Origin: Parazoarcus communis
GTDB lineage: Bacteria > Pseudomonadota > Gammaproteobacteria > Burkholderiales > Rhodocyclaceae
NCBI RefSeq assembly: GCF_003111665.1
Contig: NZ_CP022188.1
Location: 1,736,001 to 1,800,000, forward strand
Reading direction: 5' to 3'
DNA: 64,000 nt
In this document: positions 7,821 through 16,383 of the stretch, piece by piece
How positions within the stretch are numbered: the stretch's first letter is position 1
Layout: every line of letters begins with the position of its first letter
The notes under the pieces: model-generated
What the model saw: only the letters and a program-made list of their open reading frames with translations
What the model was told of the DNA's origin: nothing
Database searches by the model: none
Program-made: the position numbers and the translations under genes

Positions 7821-9110
7821 TCAGGGTTGGACGTAGCCGAACAGGCGGGGGACAAACAGGGTGAGATCTGACCAGTAGGTGATCAGGAACAGGATCGCGA
7901 CCTCGGCAAGCAGGAAGGGCATGAGCGCGCGGGCGATGCGCTCCATCTTTTCGCCGGTGACCGAGCACAGCACGAACAGGCAGGCGCCGACAGGCGGCGT
8001 CATCAGCGAGATGTTGAGGGCGAGGATGATCATGATGCCCGCATGAACCGGGTCGATGCCGACGGCGGCGGTGAGCGGTCCGAGCACCGGGGCGAGGATG
8101 ATCAGCGCGGCGGTGATGTCGAGGAACATGCCGACGAAAAGCAGCAGCAGGAGGATGAGGCCGAGCACGCCTTCCTTGCTCGACGCCACTGACAGCATGG
8201 CCTGCGCGATCATCTGCGGGATCTGGTGGAAGGTCAGCCACCACGACAGGATGGAGGCGGCGGCAATGATCAGGAACACGCTGCCGGTGATGCGCGCGGT
8301 GCGGATCAGCATGATGCCGACCTGGCGCAGCGTGAGGGTGCGGTAGATGACGAAGCCGACGAACATCGCATAGCCCACCGCGATCGAAGCCGCTTCGGTG
8401 GGCGTGACGATGCCGAACAGGATGCCGCCAAGGATGATCGCCGGCATGGTGAGTCCGATCAGGCTGTCCTTGAAGCTGATCAGAATGGACATCAGGCTGG
8501 GGCGGTTCTCGCCCTTGGGCAGGCCGAGCTTCTTGCCGAGCGCGGCGATGACGCCCATGCAGATGGCGCAGATCAGCAGGCCGGGGACGATGCCGGCTGC
8601 GAACAGACCTGCAATCGACACGCCCATGATGGAGCCGTAGATCACCATCAGGTTGGACGGCGGAATGGTGGGGCCGATGATCGAGCCCGCTGCCGTGACG
8701 GCACAGGCGAAGGGCTTGCTGTAGCCCTGTTTAACCATCGCCGGCACCAGGGTGTTGCCCATCGCGGCGGCATCCGACACCGCGGCACCGGTCATGCCGG
8801 CGAACAGCACCGAAGCCACCATGTTGGCGTGGGCGAGGCCGCCGCGCAGGTAGCCGACCAGCGACAACGCAAATGCGATCAGGCGCTGGGTGATGCCGGA
8901 GGCGTTCATCAGCTCGCCGGCGAGGATGAAGAAGGGCATGGCCATGAAGGTGAACATGTCCAGGCCTTCAAAGTAGCGCTTGGGCGCCATGGCGAGGAAA
9001 GACACGTCGCCGAGCTGTACCAGCCCGATTGCGCCGGAGATGCCGATGACGACGCCGATCGGCATGCCCAGCAACATGAGACCAAAGAAGGCGACTGCAA
9101 CAATCCACAT
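7821..9110 (-). CDS. dctM: TRAP transporter large permease DctM
   Basis: The 429-residue membrane subunit that drives sodium-coupled import of the ligand delivered by DctP. About 11-12 hydrophobic segments span the protein, with the family's AMPFFILAGELMNASGITQRL, the GSIIGPTIPPSN loop and a C-terminal LMTPPVGACLFV segment. It sits between dctQ (10 bp) and dctP (12 bp) in the usual Q-M-P order. Full length; no anomaly seen. Confidence 0.93.
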   Translation of the reverse strand: MWIVAVAFFGLMLLGMPIGVVIGISGAIGLVQLGDVSFLAMAPKRYFEGLDMFTFMAMPFFILAGELMNASGITQRLIAFALSLVGYLRGGLAHANMVASVLFAGMTGAAVSDAAAMGNTLVPAMVKQGYSKPFACAVTAAGSIIGPTIPPSNLMVIYGSIMGVSIAGLFAAGIVPGLLICAICMGVIAALGKKLGLPKGENRPSLMSILISFKDSLIGLTMPAIILGGILFGIVTPTEAASIAVGYAMFVGFVIYRTLTLRQVGIMLIRTARITGSVFLIIAAASILSWWLTFHQIPQMIAQAMLSVASSKEGVLGLILLLLLFVGMFLDITAALIILAPVLGPLTAAVGIDPVHAGIMIILALNISLMTPPVGACLFVLCSVTGEKMERIARALMPFLLAEVAILFLITYWSDLTLFVPRLFGYVQP

Positions 9111-9120
9111 GATGGCCGGC

Positions 9121-9642
9121 TCAGTAAGGAACCGCGGCCGTTTCGGCGCGCGGCAGGTTGACGAAGTCGGTGAGCAGTCGCACCCCGAACTGGAAGGCGG
9201 CCAGCGCCGAGGACACCGGTACGGCGGCGAAGGGGACTTCCATCGTCATGCCGAACAGGGTGGAGAACTGGGTGCGGCCTTCGAGCGTCATGTCGATGCC
9301 GTAGATGAACATGAAGACGAAGAAGCCGACGGTGAGTCCATCGGTGGCCAGCTTGAGGAAGCGGCGTGCGGTCTCGGGCAGGCGGGAGGGGATCAGGTCG
9401 AGCCCGACGTGCTCGCGCCACCATGCCCCGCAGGACACGGCCAGCAGCGCGGCCCAGATCATCAGGTAGCGCGAGAGCTCTTCAGTCCAGCTGATGCCGT
9501 CCTGGGTAAAGTAGCGCCCGCCGACACCGAGCCACACCACCAGCACCATGACCGCGATCAGGCCGGCGCACAGCCATTCGACCACCCGGTTCAAGCGGCG
9601 ACCGATGCCTTCCATCCTTTGCGCCAGTGCGGTCAAGCTCAT
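9121..9642 (-). CDS. dctQ: TRAP transporter small permease DctQ
   Basis: The 173-residue small membrane subunit, with four predicted helices and the family signature around WTEELSRYLMIWAALLAVSCG. First gene of the operon. The start at 9642 is supported by AGGAGT at 9653-9648, five bases upstream. A candidate promoter and inverted repeat lie just upstream (9703-9741). Confidence 0.9.
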   Translation of the reverse strand: MSLTALAQRMEGIGRRLNRVVEWLCAGLIAVMVLVVWLGVGGRYFTQDGISWTEELSRYLMIWAALLAVSCGAWWREHVGLDLIPSRLPETARRFLKLATDGLTVGFFVFMFIYGIDMTLEGRTQFSTLFGMTMEVPFAAVPVSSALAAFQFGVRLLTDFVNLPRAETAAVPY

Positions 9643-10074
9643 GCATGACTCCTGAATAATGTGTTGAGTGTTTTCGGGCCGCGATAGCGGCGTGTTGAAT
9701 TCACTCTAAAACACAAATTTCAGAATCGCAAGTTTGAAATTATTGTTTCCAATGTGGTGCGTGCAGTGGACTTAGGGCACCAGCATTGTGCGCTGCAAGA
9801 TATTGAGCATTAAGGGAAAGTTCGGTTTTTGCGACTTTCCGGGTGCGGCCACGCACTGAAACGAAGCATGCTGCGTTGCGAGACAAATGCGGTGTGTCGC
9901 TCGTGCTGCGGAGCGATCCGCAGTGAGGACGGTGCAGCATTTTGCCCGTTGCAGACATGAGCGCTGGCGAAGACGGACAGGGCACGTCCGAGTGAGCGGG
10001 ATGCGCAATTCGGGCCGGCTCCGTAAGGACATGCCTGGCGGATTCTGGCCGGGCGCGGGCCGGTCCGGGGGGCG
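9643..10074. other. Gene-free upstream region with hairpins
   Basis: No supported gene. Apart from the promoter/operator at 9703-9741 it holds two inverted repeats: GGAAAGT (9815-9821) with ACTTTCC (9834-9840), and a tight hairpin CTGCGGA-GCGA-TCCGCAG (9906-9923). Neither is followed by a T-run. The second arm sequence is the same heptamer as at 901-907/942-948. Confidence 0.4.
9703..9741 (-). promoter_or_regulatory. Candidate promoter and operator of the TRAP/carbamoylase operon
   Basis: Read on the minus strand: TTGCGA (9731-9726), a 17-base spacer, then TAGAGT (9708-9703). An inverted repeat AATTTCA (9716-9722) with TGAAATT (9735-9741) brackets the -35 element, a good position for a repressor. 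The RpiR protein encoded at the operon end is the natural candidate. Identified by eye only. Confidence 0.4.
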
Positions 10075-10497
10075 TCAGCGCGTGCGATAGAGGGCGTGGC
10101 AGGCGACGCAGGAACCCGTCAGCCTGGGCAGCGCGGCCATGGCTTTGGTGGCATCACCGGTGGCGGCTGCGCGGGCGAACGCGCTGGCCGCAGCGTGTCC
10201 GTCGCGGCCGAGGCCGTGCATCTCGATCGGCATCTGCGGTCCGGGGCGGGCGTCGTAGGGCAGGGCGGCGTTCTTGCCCATGGCGGTCTGCCCGAGTCGC
10301 AGTTCGGCCACTTCGCCGGCTTCGCGCACCTTGTTGGACGCGAGCAGCGTGATGATCTCGTTGAGGGCGAGAAGGTTGTCGAGCATTTCCTTGCGCAGGG
10401 TTTCCTGTGCTGCGGGCGGCAGCGGCGCCAGAAAGCGCGTGTCCTGTGCGAGGGCGGGGGTAGTGAACAGGGCAGCAAGCAGAAGCAGTCTTTTCAT
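10075..10497 (-). CDS. Cytochrome c' / c556-type periplasmic cytochrome
   Basis: A 140-residue protein with signal peptide MKRLLLLAALFTTPALA and a C-terminal haem-binding CVACHALYR, the pattern of the four-helix-bundle cytochrome c' family. These bind NO or CO or carry electrons in the periplasm. I chose the ATG at 10497; an in-frame ATG at 10509 adds four residues (MDNA) and cannot be excluded. It is a single gene between yjdM and the TRAP operon, with no obvious partner. Confidence 0.82.
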   Translation of the reverse strand: MKRLLLLAALFTTPALAQDTRFLAPLPPAAQETLRKEMLDNLLALNEIITLLASNKVREAGEVAELRLGQTAMGKNAALPYDARPGPQMPIEMHGLGRDGHAAASAFARAAATGDATKAMAALPRLTGSCVACHALYRTR

Positions 10498-10568
10498 GGC
10501 GTTATCCATCCATTCGTAATCGAACAATGCGTTCTCTGCCTGCCGCCCCGTAGGGCAGGCGCCCGGGC

Positions 10569-10910
10569 TCAGACCTTGCGCAGGTAGCAGGCCTTGAGCA
10601 TGAAGTTGCCGGCGTCCATCTTGCAGTCGACTTCGTGATCGCCACCGACGAGGCGGATGCTCTTGACCTTGGTGCCGACCTTCAGCGTGGTCGACGAACC
10701 TTTGACCTTGAGGTCCTTGATCAGCACCACCGAGTCGCCGTTGGCGAGTACGTTGCCGTTGGCATCCTTTACCACAGCCTCGTCATCTTCGTCGGCGCCG
10801 GCCACTTCGGCCATCGGCCATTCGTAGCCGCAGTCCGCGCACACGTAGTTTTCGCCGTCCGGGTAAGTGTTCTCCAGGGTGCATTGGGGGCAGGCGGGTA
10901 TGGCGGACAT
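10569..10910 (-). CDS. yjdM: Zinc-ribbon protein YjdM (PhnA family)
   Basis: A 113-residue cytoplasmic protein. The N-terminal zinc ribbon is [21 protein letters not shown] (four Cys). It is joined by an acidic linker to the conserved PhnA domain ([20 protein letters not shown]...VKGSS). Once named for alkylphosphonate use, its biochemical role is not settled. Standard length. It stands alone, convergently spaced from no other gene. Confidence 0.9.
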   Translation of the reverse strand: MSAIPACPQCTLENTYPDGENYVCADCGYEWPMAEVAGADEDDEAVVKDANGNVLANGDSVVLIKDLKVKGSSTTLKVGTKVKSIRLVGGDHEVDCKMDAGNFMLKACYLRKV

Positions 10911-10937
10911 GATCGTGTTCCAGTGACAGTGAGCCCG

Positions 10938-12626
10938 CTAGTTTAGGTTATCGGACCCTTGTGGGGAAATCCGATACACGCGTACTTCATACTCACTCAA
11001 TGCAAAAGACATTAAATCGTCATGCGAGGCGACTTTCATGTTGGCCAGTACGCAATCGGCATGGCGAAGGGTGAAGCCGGCATGGCGGTAGCGTGCCGGT
11101 CGCGCGCTGAGGTTGCAGATCACCACGAAGCCTTCGTCACCAAGCACGCGGGTGTAGGCGTAGATCTGCGGGTTGTCCCTGAGCAGCAGGGTGTAGCGGC
11201 CATGCACCAGCGCCGGCTCGGCGGCGCGCAGGGCGATCATGCTGCGGTAGAAGTTCAGCACCGAGTGCGGATCGCGCTGCTGCTGCGCGACGTTGACGTC
11301 CGGATAGTCGGGGTTCAGCGGCAGCCATGGTGTACCCGTGCTGAAACCCGCGTTATGGCTGTCGTCCCACGGCATCGGCGTGCGCGAGTTGTCGCGGGCG
11401 GTGAGCGCCATCTCGTCGAAGATGGCGGCTTCGTCCATGCCGCTGGCGCGCATCTCGGCGATGCGGTGGCGGGCGAACACGTCGTCGAAGTCGGCGAGGC
11501 TGTGGAACACGGTGTTGGCCATGCCGAGTTCCTGCCCCTGGTAGATGAAGGGCGTGCCCTGCATCAGGAAGTACATCGTGGCGAGCGCGGTGGCGCTGGC
11601 GTGGCGGTGATGCTGCGGGTCGCCCCAGCGCGATACGACGCGCGGCAGGTCGTGGTTCTCGAGGTAGAGCGCGTTCCAGCCGCGGCCGTCGAGTTCGCGC
11701 TGCCAGCGGCTCAGGATGGTCTTCAGCCGGCGCACATCGAGCCCGGCGCGCGGATTGCCCGACCACAGGTGCCAGTGCTCGAACTGCAGGATCATCGACA
11801 GCCGCCCGCGGGTGTCGCCCACCCAGGTTTCGGCCTGATGTGCGCTGATGCCGTTGGCTTCGCCTACGGTCATGATGTCGCCGTGGTCGAAGGCGTCGCG
11901 GGCCATCTGGTCGACGTAATCGAGCACGCCGTCGACATTCATGTGGAAGTCATAGGCCGGCACAGGCCTGTCAGGTGCCGCACCGGGCGCATCGGGCAGG
12001 CCGGGCGCCTTTTTAATGTGGGTGATGGCGTCGATGCGAAAGCCATCCACACCTTTGTCCATCCACCACCGCACCATGTCGCAGATGGCGCTGCGCACGT
12101 CCGGGTTCTCCCAGTTGAGGTCGGGCTGGCGGGCGGTAAACAGGTGCAGGAAGTACTGGTCGGTGGCAGCGTCGTACTGCCAGGCGGGGCCCCGGAAGAT
12201 GCTTTCCCAGTTGTTGGGCGGGTGGCCGTCCTTGCCATCGCGCCACACGTACCAGTCGCGCTTCGGGTTGTCGCGCGAACTGCGCGAGTCGATGAACCAG
12301 GGGTGTTCGTCGCTGGTGTGATTGACCACCAGGTCGAGAATGATGCGCATGCCGCGGCGCCGGGTCTCGGCCATCAGGCGGTCGAAGTCGGCCATGGTGC
12401 CGAACTCGTCCATGATGGCCTGGTAGTCCGAGATGTCGTAGCCGTTGTCGTCGTTGGGCGAGCGGAACACCGGGCACAGCCAGATCACCGTGATGCCGAG
12501 CCATTGCAGATAGTCGAGGCGGGCGAGCACGCCGGGCAGGTCGCCGATGCCGTCGCCGTTGGTGTCCATGAAGCTGCGCGGGTAGAGCTGATACACAACC
12601 GCTTCGCGCCACCATCTGTTCTTCAT
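10938..12626 (-). CDS. GH13 alpha-glucosidase / oligo-1,6-glucosidase type
   Basis: A cytoplasmic alpha-glucoside hydrolase of 562 residues without signal peptide. GH13 motifs are intact: DLVVNHTSDEHPWF (region I), DGFRIDAI with the nucleophile Asp (II), the acid/base Glu of VGEANGI (III), and ENHDLPR (IV). The segment QPDLNWENPDVR is typical of subfamily 31 oligo-1,6-glucosidase/alpha-glucosidase enzymes, so hydrolysis of short alpha-linked glucosides is the best guess; transglycosylation or trehalose-type substrates remain possible. The ATG at 12626 follows GGGAG. It is divergent from the GH5 gene over a 221-bp gap. Confidence 0.88.
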   Translation of the reverse strand: MKNRWWREAVVYQLYPRSFMDTNGDGIGDLPGVLARLDYLQWLGITVIWLCPVFRSPNDDNGYDISDYQAIMDEFGTMADFDRLMAETRRRGMRIILDLVVNHTSDEHPWFIDSRSSRDNPKRDWYVWRDGKDGHPPNNWESIFRGPAWQYDAATDQYFLHLFTARQPDLNWENPDVRSAICDMVRWWMDKGVDGFRIDAITHIKKAPGLPDAPGAAPDRPVPAYDFHMNVDGVLDYVDQMARDAFDHGDIMTVGEANGISAHQAETWVGDTRGRLSMILQFEHWHLWSGNPRAGLDVRRLKTILSRWQRELDGRGWNALYLENHDLPRVVSRWGDPQHHRHASATALATMYFLMQGTPFIYQGQELGMANTVFHSLADFDDVFARHRIAEMRASGMDEAAIFDEMALTARDNSRTPMPWDDSHNAGFSTGTPWLPLNPDYPDVNVAQQQRDPHSVLNFYRSMIALRAAEPALVHGRYTLLLRDNPQIYAYTRVLGDEGFVVICNLSARPARYRHAGFTLRHADCVLANMKVASHDDLMSFALSEYEVRVYRISPQGSDNLN

Positions 12627-12847
12627 TTCTCGCGGCTCCCGGGTGCCATTCTGCGATCCTGCTGCGTCGTCGATTGTAGGCTTCGTGCATGCCGCCGGCG
12701 AGTGGATTCTGCGCATGGATTTTCGCGCCGGATGACGCGGGTAATCGCCCCAAGGCGCGCGCCCAGGCGTAATCTTGTCGGCATGGCAGCGCATGTGCGT
12801 TCCTTGTTCAGGGCGCGTGAAGATGACCCTTTTGCGGGAGGTGTGCG

Positions 12848-13954
12848 ATGGATGCGACAGGCATGAAATTGCGTGGCGTCAACCTCGGTAGCTGGCTGTT
12901 GCTGGAAAAGTGGATGGTGCCCAGCGTGTTCGAGGGGCTGGCGGCGACCGATGAAACCACCTGGTGTGCGGAGATGGGTTCGGGAGCGAGCGACAGGCTG
13001 CGCAAGCACTGGGAAAGCTTCGTGACCTACGAGGACTTCGCCTGGATTGCCGAGCGCGGCCTCAATGCGGTGCGGATTCCGGTCGGGCACTGGATCTTCG
13101 GCCCCGATTATCCCTACCACCCCAGCTATGGCGAGAACCGCCACCCCTTCGTCACCGGCGGCATCGATGTGCTCGACCGGGCGATGGACTGGGCGCAGAA
13201 GCTCGGCCTGCGGGTCATGCTCGATCTCCATGCCGCGCCGGGGTGCCAGAACGGCTTCGACAACGGCGGCATCATGGGCGTGGTCGAGTGGCATACCAAA
13301 CCGGAGTACCTCGAGCATTCGCTGCTGGTGCTCGAGCGCCTGGCCGAGCGCTACCGCGCGCATCCTGCACTGCATGCGATCGAGGTGCTCAACGAGCCGC
13401 GCTGGGATGTGCCGACCGAGTACCTGAAGGCCTACTACCTTGCGGCCTACGACCGCATCCGCAAACACTGCCCGGCAGAGCGCGTGGCGGTGGTGTTTCA
13501 TGACGGCTTCCGCTCCTACCGCGAGTTCCTTGGCTTCATGCAGGCGCCGCAGTGGCAGAACGTGATCTTCGATTACCACCGCTACCAGTGCTTCGACCGC
13601 CGCGACATCGATACCGACATCTACGGCCACATGACCAAGGCTGCTGTCGAATGGCGTGACGAGGCCGACTCGATCAACGCCGCGATGGGCCTGCCGGCGG
13701 TATGTGGCGAGTGGAGTCTGGGGCTGGATCTGCGGGTGGTGTCGCTGTGGGCTGAGGGGCCGTACAACCATGCGCTGGAGCACATGGACGCGTTCCAGCA
13801 GGATGTGGCCAGCCGTGGTTATGCCTCGGCACAGTTGCTGGCCTTCGAGAAGCTGTTCGGGTGGTTTTTCTGGAGCTACAAGACCGAAACCACGCCGGCC
13901 TGGTGTTTCCGCGAGTCGGTAGAACGCGGCTGGCTGCCCTCAAGCTTCAGGTAA
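12848..13954 (+). CDS. GH5 family exo-1,3-beta-glucanase-like hydrolase
   Basis: A 368-residue (beta/alpha)8 glycosidase resembling yeast-type exo-beta-1,3-glucanases (GH5_9): LRGVNLGSWLLLEKWMVPS at the start, RIPVGHW, VLNEPRWD with the acid/base Glu, and VCGEWSLG with the nucleophile Glu. No signal peptide is visible, so it would act in the cytoplasm on imported beta-glucosides. The ATG at 12848 follows GGGAGGTGTGCG. Its end overlaps the convergent ABC gene by 15 bp. Single-gene transcript by layout. Confidence 0.85.
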   Translation: MDATGMKLRGVNLGSWLLLEKWMVPSVFEGLAATDETTWCAEMGSGASDRLRKHWESFVTYEDFAWIAERGLNAVRIPVGHWIFGPDYPYHPSYGENRHPFVTGGIDVLDRAMDWAQKLGLRVMLDLHAAPGCQNGFDNGGIMGVVEWHTKPEYLEHSLLVLERLAERYRAHPALHAIEVLNEPRWDVPTEYLKAYYLAAYDRIRKHCPAERVAVVFHDGFRSYREFLGFMQAPQWQNVIFDYHRYQCFDRRDIDTDIYGHMTKAAVEWRDEADSINAAMGLPAVCGEWSLGLDLRVVSLWAEGPYNHALEHMDAFQQDVASRGYASAQLLAFEKLFGWFFWSYKTETTPAWCFRESVERGWLPSSFR

Positions 13955-15799
13955 CAGCTTGTTATTCGTGCGCGCTGCGGGCGCCAAGGTGGCCGCAGCC
14001 GCAGCCGGCGTCGTACCCGCTGCACCGGGTGCATCAGCCGGGCGAACACGCCCGCCGCGCACGCGGTTGAGCACCAGCTTGCGGTCGTAAAAATGGTCCA
14101 GGCCGTTGTGCAGGCTGATGTTGAGCAGGGTCGCGCTCGGCAACTCGTGGTGCAGCAGTTCCAGCGTGGCGATCTCGTCCTTGGCGTCGAAGGCGTCGGT
14201 CGCCTCTTCGATGAACACCCAGCCCGGTTGCTGCAGGAACAGGCGTGCGACGCCCAGGCGCTGCTGCGCTCGCAGTGGCAGTGCCCGGCCCCAGTCGTCA
14301 TGATCGTCGAGCCGGGGCGCAAGCCAGGCAATGCCGGCGCACTCCAGCGCACGGTGCAGACAGGGAGCGGTGTAGTGGCTGGCGTCGTGCGGGTAGCTGA
14401 GCACCGCGCGCAGGCTGCCTTCGGGCAGGAAGGGGCGCTGCGGAATGAACATCATGTTGTGTCCTGCAGGCAGGCTGATGACGCCGCTGCCCCACGGCCA
14501 CAGTCCGGCCACGGCCTTGAACAGGCTGATGGTGACCGCAGGGTCGCCGGTGATCAGGATGCGTTCGCCGTGTCGTACGTGCAGGTTGAAATCGTCCAGC
14601 AGCACCTGCCCCGAAGGCGAGGCCAGTTGCAGGTGGCGGATGTCGAGTTCGGCGTGGACCGATTGCTGCAGCTCGATCTTTTCCTTGCCGGTAACTTTCT
14701 GCCGATCCTGCGCTTCGAGTTCCAGCATTTCCTCATGCAGGCTGACGATACGGTCGATGGAGGCGCGGCAGCGTGCCAGTTCGCCGAGGTTGTCGATTGG
14801 CCACGAAAGCGCCGAGGTCAGGCGCTGGAAGGCCTGGGCGGCCTGCATCAGCAAGCCAAGGCTCATTGCACCGGCGATGTACTGCGGCGCGGCGATCAGG
14901 ATCGGAAACACCGGCAGCAGCGTGCCGTAGCCGGTCGAAAACGAGATGATGCCCAGATAGGCAAAGGTCTGGCGGTCCCAGCCGCGACCGACGTCCTTGA
15001 ACAGGCGATCGGCACTGCGCCGCTCCAATGGCTCGCCATGCATCAGGGCAATGGCTTCGGAGTGCTCGCGTGCGCGCGCCAGGCCGAAGCGCAGGCTGGC
15101 TTCAACTGACTGCAAACGGTTGGTGGTGCGGATCAGCGGTCGCCCCAGCAGCAAGCCGAAAGCGGTGCCAACGCCGGCATAGACGAAAGCCATCAGCACC
15201 ATGTAACCCGGTACGGAGTACTCGGTGCCGGGCAGGTTCGCGCTTCCCGATACGCTGAGCAGGATGTCGATGAAGCTGCCGAGGATGAGGATCGAATACA
15301 GCAGCGAATGCGCCAGCCCGACTGCCGCCTCGGTGGCGATGCGGATGTCCTCGGCGATACGCCCGTCGGGGTTGTCGTGCTCGCCGCTGGAGAACTGCAG
15401 ACGGTAGTGGTTGGCATGCGACAGCCATTCGTCGAGCAGCAGGCTGGTCATCCATCGTCGCCAGTCGAGCTGGACCCAGCGTTTGACGTGCATGTGCAGC
15501 GCGGTGACCCCCATGGTGAGGGCAAAGATCAGCACGAAGGTCAGGATCAGGCGCAGGAACTCGCTGAGCGAGCGATCCTCCAGGGCGTCGAACAGCTCGC
15601 GGTGCCAGTAGCTGACCCAGATGACCAGGCCGACCTGGGCTGCTGTCAGCACGAACAGCGACAGCACGGCGCCGCGGACGGTCCATTTGCGGTCGCAGCT
15701 CCAGTAGTCCCGGGCCATGCGTGCGAACTGCCACGCTGCGTCGCTGCGCACTGCGGGTGGTGTCGATGTGGAAGCTGCGTCCGCTTGCATCTGTGTCAT
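13940..15799 (-). CDS. SbmA/YddA-type ABC half transporter with degenerate ATPase motifs
   Basis: A 619-residue protein with an N-terminal ABC_membrane_2 domain (about residues 45-330; SbmA/BacA and YddA relatives) and a C-terminal nucleotide-binding-like domain (about 385-575). The fold markers are present (GLWPWGSG, QRPFLPEGSLRAVLSYP). The chemistry is not: Walker A reads GDPAVTISL with no Lys, the signature is LRAQQRLGVARL without SGG/LGE, and Walker B is VFIEEATDAFD. ATP hydrolysis as in normal relatives is therefore unlikely. It may work without ATP, as SbmA does by proton drive, with a vestigial domain. The tail is Ala/Pro-rich. The reading frame is intact over its full length. Confidence 0.8.
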   Translation of the reverse strand: MTQMQADAASTSTPPAVRSDAAWQFARMARDYWSCDRKWTVRGAVLSLFVLTAAQVGLVIWVSYWHRELFDALEDRSLSEFLRLILTFVLIFALTMGVTALHMHVKRWVQLDWRRWMTSLLLDEWLSHANHYRLQFSSGEHDNPDGRIAEDIRIATEAAVGLAHSLLYSILILGSFIDILLSVSGSANLPGTEYSVPGYMVLMAFVYAGVGTAFGLLLGRPLIRTTNRLQSVEASLRFGLARAREHSEAIALMHGEPLERRSADRLFKDVGRGWDRQTFAYLGIISFSTGYGTLLPVFPILIAAPQYIAGAMSLGLLMQAAQAFQRLTSALSWPIDNLGELARCRASIDRIVSLHEEMLELEAQDRQKVTGKEKIELQQSVHAELDIRHLQLASPSGQVLLDDFNLHVRHGERILITGDPAVTISLFKAVAGLWPWGSGVISLPAGHNMMFIPQRPFLPEGSLRAVLSYPHDASHYTAPCLHRALECAGIAWLAPRLDDHDDWGRALPLRAQQRLGVARLFLQQPGWVFIEEATDAFDAKDEIATLELLHHELPSATLLNISLHNGLDHFYDRKLVLNRVRGGRVRPADAPGAAGTTPAAAAATLAPAARTNNKLLPEA

Positions 15800-15984
15800 T
15801 CCGGTCGCAGCGGATCCCCGCGATGCGGAAGGCCGGGTGCCGCGGAAGCGGGTGGGTGTGGCTGCAGCTGCAACCGGTTAACGCTCTTGTCCGCAACCCT
15901 CATGATCATCGCGCCTTCGCCGCGTACGCTCGAATTTTGTATACCGCTGAGAGTATCGCAAAGGCCCGGATTTGCCGTGATCTG

Positions 15985-16009
15985 TTTGCACGTTCGGTGC
16001 AAAATTTTT
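15985..16009. promoter_or_regulatory. Palindrome TTTGCAC-N5-GTGCAAA followed by T-run
   Basis: A perfect 7-bp inverted repeat (15985-15991, 15997-16003) with ATTTTT after it on the plus strand. It resembles a terminator for plus-strand transcription, but no plus-strand gene ends here. An operator upstream of the ABC gene (minus strand) is an equal possibility. Confidence 0.35.
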
Positions 16010-16063
16010 GCGCCGCACACCGGCCGGAAACGCCCCGGTACGTGCAGCGCCGGGGCGAGGGGC

Positions 16064-16372
16064 TCAGTGGCGGCGCAGTGCGCCCAGTCTGAGCAGCACC
16101 ATGTTCAGCTCGCGCTGAAGCAGCTCACGCCGTTCGTCATCGGGGTGCCGTGCAAGCGCTTCCCGCAGATCGGCCAGTTCCTTGCGCAGTCGCACCTCGG
16201 GCGGGGTGAATCCGGCGTTCTTGAGCACCCGGTTGATCATGCGCTGTTCGCCGGACAGAAAGAGTTCGTCGTCGAACACGAGCGGACGCCCCGCGCCGGG
16301 CAGGTTGTCCAGCTCGCCGCGACGGATTGCGTCCGCGATGCGCTGTTCGGCGAGGATCTCGAAAATCGACAT
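16064..16372 (-). CDS. DUF1992 (DnaJ-homologue subfamily C28-type) protein
   Basis: A 102-residue cytoplasmic protein made almost wholly of the DUF1992 domain: AEQRIADAIRRGELDNLPG, GRPL, and an RMINRVLKNAGFTPPEVRLRKE-like core. The function is unknown; the family is named after a DnaJ-related human protein but has no J domain. It starts at 16372, 11 bp after the stop of the sucrose-phosphorylase-like gene, so it is likely co-transcribed as the second gene. Confidence 0.85.
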   Translation of the reverse strand: MSIFEILAEQRIADAIRRGELDNLPGAGRPLVFDDELFLSGEQRMINRVLKNAGFTPPEVRLRKELADLREALARHPDDERRELLQRELNMVLLRLGALRRH

Positions 16373-16383
16373 CGGCGTAAGGC

